12,320 nt of DNA from an uncultured Bilophila sp. (GCA_959604115.1 CAUHBW010000072.1:1-12320); one strand, 5' to 3'; shown: positions 1 through 5,899, numbered from the stretch's first letter. Notes: generated by a model from the sequence alone, not told the origin. Numbers and translations are program-made.

Positions 1-407
1 AAGACGTTGTTCGCCACGGCGGGGTCCTGCGTGTTCACGCTCCCCATGATGGCCTTGGGAATGTAGGCGAAAACCCAGCCCGCCACGTCGGAATAAAAGC
101 TCAGGATGGTGACCGCGCCCGCGATGCCGAGACCGCCGATGACCCACCAGAAGCGTTTCGGGGTCAGCGACTTGAATGCCTGATAGGCGTTGGAACGCGT
201 CGAACGCCCGATGAGCAGTTCCGCTATCATGAGCGGCAGTCCCACCACCAGCGTGGAAAGGACATACACGAGCAGGAAGGATGCGCCCCCGTGCTCGCCC
301 GTCAATGCGGGAAATTTCCAGATATTGCCCAGTCCGACCGACGAACCGAGCGTGGCCGCCAGCATGCCGAGACGAGATGCGAAAAGGTCGCGCGAGGAAT
401 CCGCCAT
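1..407 (-). CDS. Sodium-dependent NSS-family transporter, N-terminal part (partial)
   Basis: I translated the minus strand from the ATG at 407; the gene leaves the window at base 1, so only about 135 residues are visible. The start is supported by GGAG about 8 nt upstream. Residues 21-33 read GSSVGLGNIWKFP, the hallmark of transmembrane helix 1 in the neurotransmitter:sodium symporter (SNF/NSS) family, where an unwound helix binds Na+ and substrate. A second hydrophobic helix at about 43-67 ends in AELLIGR, and a third spans about 87-116. Bacterial members (LeuT/MhsT/YhdH-like) are usually 430-510 residues and import amino acids or similar amines in the inner membrane by Na+ symport. The substrate cannot be told from this fragment. 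The gene is divergent from the rhodanese gene at 750 and has no visible functional link to it. Confidence 0.9.
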   Translation of the reverse strand, partial: MADSSRDLFASRLGMLAATLGSSVGLGNIWKFPALTGEHGGASFLLVYVLSTLVVGLPLMIAELLIGRSTRSNAYQAFKSLTPKRFWWVIGGLGIAGAVTILSFYSDVAGWVFAYIPKAIMGSVNTQDPAVANNV

Positions 408-477
408 GATGTGCTCCGGTTTTGAAGAGTCCGCGGCGTCCCGACGGCGTCGCCCGGTGCGCGGATTTGAGGCCGTA

Positions 478-506
478 CAGATAGCACGCGGGCCGCATTG
501 AGGCAA
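478..506 (-). promoter_or_regulatory. Possible sigma-70 promoter for the NSS transporter gene
   Basis: On the minus strand TTGCCT (506-501) and TATCTG (483-478) are separated by 17 nt, about 70 bp upstream of the transporter ATG at 407. The -35 match is fair and the -10 match is weak, so this is only a candidate. Confidence 0.3.
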
Positions 507-686
507 GAAACGGGCGATTTTCGTCCTTTTCCTGTTTCCGATGGAAAAAGCCGCGAACGACGCGCTGTTACCCATAAAAGCCCGCCAGTCCGAACCCCGG
601 ATTTCGGAGCGGGACGCCGCCGCGCCGCGAAAACGGGCCTCTCACGCCGTACGCTTCCTTCCCGTTCTGTGGTAACGAAAAAGAAG

Positions 687-705
687 CCGCCCCGGCGCGG
701 GGCGG
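687..705 (-). terminator. GC-rich hairpin with T-rich tail on the minus strand
   Basis: CCGCCCC (687-693) pairs with GGGGCGG (699-705) around a 5-nt loop. On the minus strand the stem is followed by CTTCTTTTTCG, a plausible intrinsic terminator. It lies in the gap between divergent genes, so no minus-strand gene ends here. It may stop antisense transcription through the rhodanese gene, or simply be a hairpin in that gene's 5' leader. The remainder of the 408-749 gap shows no credible ORF or RNA gene. Confidence 0.3.
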
Positions 706-749
706 ATACGCCCCAACCGTCTCCCGCAAACGCGCAAGGAGTGTTCCCC

Positions 750-1265
750 ATGCAGACCATTTCGCCTCAGGATGCCTTCGACCGCTTCATGCTGGGCGCG
801 GTCCGGCTCATCGACATCCGCGAGACCGACGAATACGCCGAACTCGACATTCCCGGCTCGCACCTGATCCCGCTTTCGATCATCGCGCGGCACCCGCTGA
901 AGGATGCGGACGCGCCGGACAAGCCCATCGTCTTCTTCTGCCGCTCCGGGAACCGCACAGCCAAGGCCGAGGCCCTGCTCGGCAGGCTCGCGGGCGGCGT
1001 GGACGCCTACAGGCTCGACGGCGGCATCCTCGCATGGGAAAAGGCGGGCCTGCCCGTCGAGCGCGGCTCCTCGGTCATGCCTCTGTTCCGTCAGATACAG
1101 ATCGCGGCGGGCTCGCTCGCGCTCCTCGGCGTCGTCGCCGGAACCTTCTGGCCCCCCGCCCTCGGGCTGTCCGCCTTCGTCGGCGGCGGACTGGTCTTCG
1201 CCGGGCTCACCGGCTTCTGCGGGCTCGGCGTCCTGTTGCAACGCATGCCGTGGAACCGCCGCTGA
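750..1265 (+). CDS. YgaP-like membrane-anchored rhodanese (sulfurtransferase)
   Basis: This 171-residue protein has a rhodanese domain at about 1-103 and a C-terminal DUF2892-type membrane hairpin at about 115-158. The catalytic loop FFCRSGNRT places the persulfide-carrying cysteine at C64. The two helices end in GFCGLGVLLQRMPWNRR, very like the end of E. coli YgaP (about 174 residues), so the length and layout match that family. Members transfer sulfane sulfur at the cytoplasmic face of the inner membrane; the physiological acceptor is not known from sequence. The start ATG has AAGGAG 8 nt upstream. An upstream in-frame ATG at 498 would add 84 low-complexity, Arg-rich residues and was rejected. 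It looks monocistronic. The sulfur chemistry would suit a sulfidogenic anaerobe with many Fe-S proteins, such as those encoded downstream, but that link is inference. Confidence 0.92.
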   Translation: MQTISPQDAFDRFMLGAVRLIDIRETDEYAELDIPGSHLIPLSIIARHPLKDADAPDKPIVFFCRSGNRTAKAEALLGRLAGGVDAYRLDGGILAWEKAGLPVERGSSVMPLFRQIQIAAGSLALLGVVAGTFWPPALGLSAFVGGGLVFAGLTGFCGLGVLLQRMPWNRR

Positions 1266-1278
1266 CGCCCGAGTACGC

Positions 1279-1313
1279 AAAACGCCGTCCGTGCCCTGCG
1301 GGCATGGACGGCG
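1279..1313 (-). terminator. Strong intrinsic terminator between convergent genes
   Basis: Bases 1283-1296 pair with 1300-1313 in a 14-bp stem (one G-T pair) with a TGC loop. On the minus strand the stem is followed by TTTTGCG, so it is best read as the terminator of the gene ending at 1348. On the plus strand, where it lies 17 nt after the rhodanese stop, there is no T tract, but the stem could still act in both directions. Confidence 0.7.
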
Positions 1314-1347
1314 ACGGCTTCATGAAAGCGGCGCGCTCCGCCGAAAA

Positions 1348-1827
1348 CTACAATTCCGAGTCCAATGTGGCGAGCTGCGCCCTGAGTTCCAGCTTGTGGG
1401 TGTAGAGTGACAGGAAATGCCCCACGTCCCCGGCTTCGGGAACCTTCCCCGCGAGCTGGGCCGCGAGGATCGCCTGCGTGGAACGGGTCATCTTCTCTTC
1501 GACCTCGCGGATCTGGTTCAGCAGATTGGCCCGCTGCTGGGCTGTGGCGTAGGTTTTCTGCCGACGTTCCGAATCCAGAATGATCACGTTGTCTTCGACC
1601 CGTTTCCGTTCCTGCCCGAACGCCCGGACCAGCGGGGCGATGTGAACCAGATAGCCATCCTCGCCGAAAAACGTGTTCTCCCGGCCGTCTTCCCAGTAGA
1701 TGACGCCCTGCCCGGCCGCCCATTCGATCTTGCGGATGGCCGGATCGAACATGGACGGCTCAAGCTCGAAGGCGACGCCGTTGACGACCACAACGTGCTC
1801 GCGGCCATGTATGGTGATGATGTCCAC
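1348..1827 (-). CDS. Uncharacterised 159-aa protein, possibly phage-tail related
   Basis: I do not recognise this protein with certainty. The first part (1-75) is beta-rich and has an IEWAAGQGVIYWEDGRENTF segment; such 'I-x-W ... G-x-V-x-Y-x-DG' stretches occur in small prophage tail-associated proteins, which is a weak resemblance only. Residues about 73-118 form a charged, Gln-rich helix likely to be a coiled coil, and the C-terminus is another amphipathic helix. There is no signal peptide or membrane segment. I chose the GTG start at 1827 because GGGAG lies 6 nt upstream and codon bias becomes typical from there. An ATG at 1923, also with GGAG 7 nt upstream, would add 32 residues with a CYKSGC motif, but codon use in that stretch is less biased. 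The frame stays open further upstream without a usable start codon. The strong hairpin at 1279-1313 ends the transcript. Confidence 0.7.
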   Translation of the reverse strand: MDIITIHGREHVVVVNGVAFELEPSMFDPAIRKIEWAAGQGVIYWEDGRENTFFGEDGYLVHIAPLVRAFGQERKRVEDNVIILDSERRQKTYATAQQRANLLNQIREVEEKMTRSTQAILAAQLAGKVPEAGDVGHFLSLYTHKLELRAQLATLDSEL

Positions 1828-2035
1828 TTGCTGCTCCCGATTCGTTTCTTCCCCCCGGCCTTTCGCACCGGAACACCCGCTCTTGTAGCAGTACGCCCCG
1901 GCATTGCCAAGGTGTTCGGCCATGAAAAAGCTCCGGCGCGCGACGAACCGCCGGATTTCCTCTTGCTGCGCCCCGTTCGCGGCGTCCGCTCCCGGCGCGG
2001 CGCGTTTCTTTCCGCTCCTTTCGGAAGGCTTTTCC

Positions 2036-2063
2036 TTGACACGCTCCGTTTCTGAGTTATGCT
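2036..2063 (+). promoter_or_regulatory. Sigma-70-type promoter of the DUF134-NifX/ATPase operon
   Basis: A perfect TTGACA (2036-2041) is followed after 16 nt by TATGCT (2058-2063), 27 bp before the ATG at 2090. This is the best promoter match in the window. Transcription would start near 2070, giving a short leader that contains the ribosome binding site TCGGAG (2079-2084). No GG-N10-GC sigma-54 element is visible here. Confidence 0.6.
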
Positions 2064-2089
2064 CATTTGAACAATACTCGGAGAAACGG

Positions 2090-2776
2090 ATGCCAAGGCC
2101 ACGAAACTGCCGCTACGTCGAACGGAAGCCCTGCGTGACGTATTTCAAGCCGCGCGGGATACCCATGACCGAACTCACTCAGGCCGTGCTGACCGTGGAA
2201 GGGCTCGAAGCCCTGCGCCTCGCCGATCTGGAGGGGCTCACCACCGGCGAGGGCGCCGAGCGGATGCGCGTCTCCCGCCATACCTTCGGCCGCACGCTGG
2301 GCGAGGCCCGGCGCGCCGTGGCCGACGCGCTCGTCAACGGACGGGCGCTGTGCATCGAAGGCGGAACCTACGCGGTTCTGCCGCCCCAACCCGAGGCGGA
2401 AACGTCTCAAAAGGAGTTTCACATGCAGAAAATCGCCGTTTCCAGCGAAGGCCCTTCGCTTGACGATATGGTTGATCCGCGCTTCGGGCGCGCGGGCGGG
2501 TTCGTGATCGTGAACCCCGAAACGATGGAAACAAGCTACCTCGACAACGGCGCATCCCAGACGATGGCGCAGGGCGCGGGCATCGAAACCGCCGAGCGCA
2601 TGGCGGACGCGGGCGTCGAGGCGGTTCTCAGCGGCTACGTGGGCCCCAAGGCCTTCGAGGCGCTTCAGGCCGCCGGGATCAAGGTCTGTCAGGATCTCGA
2701 CGGCATGACCGTGCGCGAGGCCGTGGAAAAGTTCAGGAAGGGGGACGCGCCCTTTGCGGACGCGCCCAACAGGTAG
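2090..2776 (+). CDS. UPF0251/DUF134 HTH regulator fused to NifX/NifB-like cluster-binding domain
   Basis: This 228-residue protein joins two families. Residues 1-95 are a UPF0251 (DUF134) domain: it opens MPRPRNCRYV, has the ELEALRLAD-like block as GLEALRLADLEGL (38-50), and a helix-turn-helix with SRHTFGRTLGEARR (62-75). Residues about 112-228 are a dinitrogenase Fe-Mo cofactor biosynthesis (NifX/NifB C-terminal, MTH1175-like) domain, with DPRFGRAGGFVIV (129-141) and an AVLSGYVGPKAFEAL segment (178-192). NifX-type domains hold metal-sulfur clusters; DUF134 is presumed to bind DNA. A linker of about 15 residues joins them, and AAGGAG lies 6 nt before in-frame M112. The start has GGAG about 6 nt upstream and a consensus-like promoter. 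It is the first gene of an operon with two Fe-S ATPases, so a cluster-sensing regulator of that operon is a reasonable inference. Confidence 0.9.
   Translation: MPRPRNCRYVERKPCVTYFKPRGIPMTELTQAVLTVEGLEALRLADLEGLTTGEGAERMRVSRHTFGRTLGEARRAVADALVNGRALCIEGGTYAVLPPQPEAETSQKEFHMQKIAVSSEGPSLDDMVDPRFGRAGGFVIVNPETMETSYLDNGASQTMAQGAGIETAERMADAGVEAVLSGYVGPKAFEALQAAGIKVCQDLDGMTVREAVEKFRKGDAPFADAPNR
2411..2425 (+). promoter_or_regulatory. Strong internal ribosome binding site and ATG within the fusion gene
   Basis: AAGGAG (2411-2416) lies 6 nt before an in-frame ATG (2423-2425), exactly at the boundary between the DUF134 and NifX-like domains. Initiation here would give a free 117-residue NifX-like protein, the same length as the stand-alone protein at 4600-4953. 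Confidence 0.5.
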
Positions 2777-2783
2777 GCCCGCC

Positions 2784-3671
2784 ATGCGTATCGCCATCGC
2801 CAGCGGCAAGGGCGGCGCGGGCAAAACCACCGTCGCCGCCTCGCTCGCCTCAGTCTGGGACCGCCCCTTCATCGCGGTGGACGCGGACGTGGAGGCCCCG
2901 AACCTTCACCTGTTCCTGCCGCCCGCCGTGGAAAGTTCGGAAACCGTGGGGCTGGAAGTGCCCGTCCTCGATCCCGAACGCTGCACCATGTGCGGAGCCT
3001 GCCGCGCCATCTGCCGTTACAAGGCCATCGCCCAGTTCGCCTCCCGCCTGACCCTGTTCCCCGACATGTGCCACGGCTGCGGCGGCTGTTTCGCCGTCTG
3101 CCCGACGCAGGCGCTCACGCCCGGCAGCCGCGAACTCGGCGTGCTGGACGCGGGTACGGTGCTGGAGGGCCGGGGACGCTTCCTCATGGGGCGTTCGCGC
3201 ATCGGCGAGGCCATGACTCCGCCGCTCCTGCGCGCCCTGCGGAAACGGCTTGACCGGATGCTCGCGGACATTCCCGGCGACGCGCTCATCGATTCGCCTC
3301 CGGGCGTGAGCTGTCCCGCCATGACCGTGGGGCTGGACGCCGACGCCGTTCTGCTGGTGGCCGAGCCCACGCCCTTCGGCTTCCACGACTTCCGGCTGGC
3401 GCATCGGGCCTTCCGGCAGCTCGACAAGCCGGTCGCCGTGGTGATGAACCGCGCCGCCATGCCGGACAACGCCGAGGGCGACGAACGCCTGCGCGTCTAC
3501 TGCGCGGAAAACGGCCTGCCCCTGCTGGGCGAACTGCCCTTTGATCGCGCCGCCGCCGAACACTACGCCAAGGGGCATCTCATCGCCGCCGCGTCGCCGG
3601 AATGGCGGGCGCGCTTCGAGAACCTGCGCGCGGCGGTGCAAGCCTTCGCGGAAGGAGCCGGACATGCGTGA
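2784..3671 (+). CDS. MinD/Mrp-superfamily ATPase with inserted 2x[4Fe-4S] ferredoxin domain (first of pair)
   Basis: This 295-residue protein starts with a deviant Walker A, SGKGGAGKTT (7-16), carrying the signature lysine at K9, and a switch aspartate in VDADVEAPN (32-40). A Walker-B-like DALIDSPPG lies at 166-174. Inserted after about residue 60 is a bacterial ferredoxin domain with two CxxCxxCxxxC sets: C67/C70/C73/C77 and C96/C99/C102/C106, each closing a [4Fe-4S] site with the other's last cysteine. The layout matches the soluble MinD-like ATPases encoded in ORP operons of Desulfovibrio (DVU2103/DVU2104 type). The likely role is ATP-dependent assembly or positioning of a metal-cluster protein complex. 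I chose ATG 2784, 7 nt after the previous stop; an in-frame ATG at 2754 would overlap the previous gene and push the P-loop inward. Its 3' end overlaps the next gene by 8 nt. Confidence 0.93.
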   Translation: MRIAIASGKGGAGKTTVAASLASVWDRPFIAVDADVEAPNLHLFLPPAVESSETVGLEVPVLDPERCTMCGACRAICRYKAIAQFASRLTLFPDMCHGCGGCFAVCPTQALTPGSRELGVLDAGTVLEGRGRFLMGRSRIGEAMTPPLLRALRKRLDRMLADIPGDALIDSPPGVSCPAMTVGLDADAVLLVAEPTPFGFHDFRLAHRAFRQLDKPVAVVMNRAAMPDNAEGDERLRVYCAENGLPLLGELPFDRAAAEHYAKGHLIAAASPEWRARFENLRAAVQAFAEGAGHA

Positions 3672-4545
3672 GATCGTCGTCATCAGCGGCAAGGGCGGCA
3701 CGGGCAAAACCTCCGTCACCGCCTCCTTCGCCCAACTGGCCCAAAACAAGGTGGTCTGCGACCTCGACGTGGACGCCCCGGACCTGCACATTCTGCTTGA
3801 TCCGCAGGTCCGCACCAAGGAAGCCTTCGTTTCCGGCAACGAAGCGGTCATCGACCGTGACGCCTGCCGCCGCTGCGGCGTGTGCCTTGCGCGCTGCCGT
3901 TTCGACGCGGTGGAAAAGGACGGGAACGTCTACCGCATCGATCCCCTGCGCTGCGAAGGCTGTGGGGTCTGCGTGGCGCTCTGCCCCGCCAAGGCCATCG
4001 CCTTCCCGGAAAAGGAATGCGGCGAGTGGTACGTCAGCGACACCCGTTTCGGGCCGCTCGTCCATGCGCAGCTCTATCCCGGACAGGAAAACTCGGGCCG
4101 TCTCGTGACCCTGCTCAAGCAGCGGGCCCGCGAACTCGCCAAGGAGCGGGGGCTGGACCTCGTACTCTGCGACGGTTCGCCGGGCGTGGGCTGTCCGGTC
4201 ATCAGTTCGCTGTCCGGGGCGCATCTTGCGGTGACGGTGGTCGAACCCACCCCGTCGGGACGCCACGACTTCGAGCGCGTCGCGGCCCTGTGCGACCATT
4301 TCCGCATTCCGGTGGCCGTGCTCATCAACAAGGCCGACCTCAACGCGCGGGAAGTGGAGGCCATCACCGAGCTGGCCCGCACCCGCAACTACACCGTCGT
4401 GGGGCAGCTGCCCTTTGATCCGGCGGTGACCGGTTCCATGATCCGGCGCAAGGCGCTCACCGAGACGGATTCGCCGCTCGCGGGAACGCTTGCCGACATC
4501 TGGGGCCGCGTTCTCGAACTTGCCAACGCACCCCGAAAACGCTGA
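3664..4545 (+). CDS. MinD/Mrp-superfamily ATPase with inserted 2x[4Fe-4S] ferredoxin domain (second of pair)
   Basis: This 293-residue protein is a paralogue of the preceding gene product with the same architecture. The deviant Walker A is SGKGGTGKTS (8-17), the switch is CDLDVDAPD (32-40), and the Walker-B-like segment is LDLVLCDGSPG (164-174). Ferredoxin cysteines are C68/C71/C74/C78 and C97/C100/C103/C107. The two proteins are clearly divergent in sequence, suggesting a heterodimer with two distinct halves rather than a recent duplication. Two heterodimer-like Fe-S ATPases occur in the same way in Desulfovibrio ORP operons. AAGGAG sits 7 nt before the ATG, inside the end of the upstream gene, and the 8-nt overlap indicates translational coupling. 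It has no signal peptide and should be cytoplasmic, possibly membrane-associated as MinD is. Confidence 0.93.
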   Translation: MREIVVISGKGGTGKTSVTASFAQLAQNKVVCDLDVDAPDLHILLDPQVRTKEAFVSGNEAVIDRDACRRCGVCLARCRFDAVEKDGNVYRIDPLRCEGCGVCVALCPAKAIAFPEKECGEWYVSDTRFGPLVHAQLYPGQENSGRLVTLLKQRARELAKERGLDLVLCDGSPGVGCPVISSLSGAHLAVTVVEPTPSGRHDFERVAALCDHFRIPVAVLINKADLNAREVEAITELARTRNYTVVGQLPFDPAVTGSMIRRKALTETDSPLAGTLADIWGRVLELANAPRKR

Positions 4546-4599
4546 TCCGCTTCGGCGGCGGCGTTTCCCCCATACTTTAACCCAACAGGAGACATTCCA

Positions 4600-4953
4600 A
4601 TGAGCACGATCACCCTCGCGATTCCTTCCGCCCTTCCCGGCGGCCTCGAAGCCGGCATGGGCATGCATTTCGGCCACTGCGACATCTACACCATCGTGAA
4701 GATCGAAGACGGTGAAATCAAATCCGTGGATACCCTGCCCAACGTGCCCCACCAGCAGGGCGGCTGCCTCGCTCCGGTGCAGCACCTCGCCTCCCACGGC
4801 GTGACCACGCTCCTCGCGGGCGGCATGGGCATGCGTCCGCTCATGGGCTTCCAGCAGGTCGGCGTCGCCGTCTACTATGCGGGCAACTTCCCCACCGTCG
4901 GTCAGGCCGTGCAGGCCTTCATCGAAGGCAAGCTCCCCGCCTTCCCCACCTAA
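4600..4953 (+). CDS. NifX/NifB-family small cluster-binding protein (orange-protein-like)
   Basis: This 117-residue protein is a stand-alone dinitrogenase Fe-Mo cofactor biosynthesis domain. Visible family features are an MHFGHCDIYTIV segment (22-33), a GGCLAPVQHLASHGV segment (54-68) and AGGMGMRPLMGF (73-84). Its size fits the roughly 12-kDa orange protein (ORP) of Desulfovibrio, which holds a mixed Mo-Cu-sulfide cluster non-covalently. Identity as true ORP rather than another NifX-like protein cannot be settled by eye. AGGAG precedes the ATG by 9 nt. It lies 54 nt after the second ATPase with no terminator between, so it is probably the last gene of the operon that begins at 2090. C27 and C56 are its only cysteines. 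The likely role is carrying or receiving a metal-sulfur cluster handled by the paired ATPases. Confidence 0.88.
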   Translation: MSTITLAIPSALPGGLEAGMGMHFGHCDIYTIVKIEDGEIKSVDTLPNVPHQQGGCLAPVQHLASHGVTTLLAGGMGMRPLMGFQQVGVAVYYAGNFPTVGQAVQAFIEGKLPAFPT

Positions 4954-5000
4954 TACACCTGGGGGGGCGGGAAGCACTATTCGAGTAATGAACGAGATCG

Positions 5001-5093
5001 GTGGGGGGTGGCCCCCTTTCTGGAGAATGGGGGCCTCCCCCCTCCAAACCTCCCCCTCTCCTCCCAAAGACTTTCGACCTTATCGAATTCCTC
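5001..5093 (+). repeat. Dispersed 3'-end hairpin repeat, copy A
   Basis: Downstream of the NifX-like gene, six G (5003-5008) and GGCCCCC (5010-5016) pair with GGGGGCC (5029-5035) and six C (5037-5042), with T-T mismatches. The hairpin is followed by a 30-nt core (5064-5093) that is nearly the same as in copy B: AAAGACTTT, then GAC, then TTATCGAAT. The core itself can fold as TTCGA-N5-TCGAA. The stem may also act as the operon terminator although it lacks a T tract. Confidence 0.75.
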
Positions 5094-5174
5094 CTCGCGG
5101 GAGTGCGTGTGGGCGCGGTATTCCGCCTCTCTGGCCATGCCGTCCGAGTCCATCAATGTCGAAAGAGGACGTGG

Positions 5175-5292
5175 GACTGTCTTTGCCCCGGTGCGATTCA
5201 TATGCCCGCCTTGGGAAAGGCTTGGGGAAGACAGTCGTTGCAACAGGGCCACCTGCGGGCAAGGTCATGGGGAAAGGAGACGGATAGGCAAC
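5175..5292 (+). other. Possible structured RNA in the 4954-5356 gap
   Basis: GACTGTCTT (5175-5183) pairs exactly with AAGACAGTC (5228-5236), extended inward by CCCC (5186-5189) with GGGG (5224-5227). Inside is a small hairpin, GCCTT (5208-5212) with AAGGC (5217-5221). A second potential arm joins GTTGC (5237-5241) to GCAAC (5288-5292), followed directly by CCTTTTT. This could be a 5' leader element of the receiver-like gene at 5357 or a small RNA. I could not match it to a known riboswitch or RNA family, and chance pairing in GC-rich DNA remains possible. The rest of this 403-bp gap holds repeat copy A and no credible ORF. Confidence 0.3.
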
Positions 5293-5356
5293 CTTTTTCC
5301 GGGCGGTCCCGGGGGCCGTCACGTATACCGCCGACGTTCATCAGAAAGGAACCAAC

Positions 5357-5713
5357 ATGGAACTGCTTCTCATCACGCCCCGTCCCGAAGTCTGGAACGA
5401 ATGCCTGCCGGTTCTGCAAAACGGACATACGGTGCGGCAGATCGCTTCGCTTGAGGACGCCAAACCGATCATCCGCGATACGCCTCCGGCCCTCGCCATC
5501 CTCGATCTCAATCTCGAAGACAAGGCGCTCCGTCAGGCCGTCATCGATATTCTGATGATCAACGCCAGCGTCCACACCGCCGTGGTCAGCGACATGGACC
5601 CCGACGAATTCCACGAGGCCACCGAGGGCCTCGGCATTCTCATGCCCCTGCCCTCCTCGCCCAAGGCCTCCGACGCCGAGAACCTCCTCACAACCCTTTC
5701 CGGCGTCATGTAA
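5357..5713 (+). CDS. Degenerate CheY-like receiver domain protein
   Basis: This 118-residue protein has the alternating beta/alpha pattern of a response-regulator receiver domain with no output domain. Strand 1 is LLLITP (3-8), strand 3 is ALAILDLNLED (45-55) with a candidate phospho-acceptor D50, strand 4 is TAVVSDM (74-80) with S78 in the Ser/Thr switch position, and strand 5 is GILMPLP (93-99). The acidic pair normally found after strand 1 is absent (TPRPE), and the invariant lysine after strand 5 is replaced (LMPLP). It is therefore probably a pseudo-receiver that cannot be phosphorylated normally and works by protein contact. AAGGAA lies 6 nt before the ATG. It follows the NifX/ATPase operon in the same direction but is separated by 403 bp, so a role with that system is only possible. 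No histidine kinase is nearby. Confidence 0.75.
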   Translation: MELLLITPRPEVWNECLPVLQNGHTVRQIASLEDAKPIIRDTPPALAILDLNLEDKALRQAVIDILMINASVHTAVVSDMDPDEFHEATEGLGILMPLPSSPKASDAENLLTTLSGVM

Positions 5714-5735
5714 CCCCATCTTTTCCCTTTTCAAA

Positions 5736-5765
5736 AAAGCCGTTCCTCCCCGGAGGAGCGGCTTT
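5736..5765. terminator. Bidirectional intrinsic terminator after the receiver-like gene
   Basis: AAAGCCG plus TCCTCC (5736-5749) pairs with GGAGGA plus CGGCTTT (5752-5765), with one T-G pair. On the plus strand it is followed by CCCCTTTTC, 22 nt after the stop at 5713. On the minus strand it is followed by TTTTTTG, so it can also stop readthrough from the convergent lipoprotein gene. Confidence 0.75.
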
Positions 5766-5863
5766 CCCCTTTTCTCCCCCACCGGAAACAGCTTCAACCG
5801 TACCAAACACATTTCCGCCCGCACAATCCCGTTCCCTATATCTCCTCTCCCCAGCACGGAAAC

Positions 5864-5899
5864 AAAAATCCCCCATGCGCCGAAAGGTGCCATGAGGGA
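5864..5899 (-). terminator. Intrinsic terminator of the aroC-recD2-nlpC operon
   Basis: On the minus strand a stem formed by TCCCTCATGGCACC and its partner GGCGCATGGGGGA closes a TTTC loop and is followed by TTTTTG (5868-5863). It has one bulge and one mismatch. It lies about 100 nt past the stop of the lipoprotein gene, directly after repeat copy B. Confidence 0.65.

Noticed and set aside
498..749. An 84-residue N-terminal extension of the rhodanese
   Set aside because: The extension is Arg/Pro-rich and includes a GC hairpin; AAGGAG before ATG 750 and the length match to YgaP support the shorter form.
302..760. A 152-codon minus-strand frame upstream of the transporter
   Set aside because: It overlaps the transporter start in another frame, has no family resemblance, and overlaps the rhodanese start.
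1417..2055. A 212-codon plus-strand frame opposite the 159-aa orphan gene
   Set aside because: The minus-strand product reads as a natural protein with a helical segment and has a good start and a terminator; the plus-strand frame has neither.
3580..5067. A 495-codon minus-strand frame opposite the second ATPase and NifX-like genes
   Set aside because: It is a compositional shadow of the plus-strand genes, crosses repeat copy A, and shows no recognisable domain.
5222..5242. A sigma-54 -24/-12 promoter candidate upstream of the receiver-like gene
   Set aside because: TTGGGG and TTGC are present, but the GG and GC are not 10 nt apart, so the spacing required for sigma-54 fails.
5160..5300. 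Cobalamin, Moco or cyclic-di-GMP riboswitch, or 6S RNA, in the intergenic structure
   Set aside because: I compared it by memory with the conserved sequence blocks of these families and found no convincing match.
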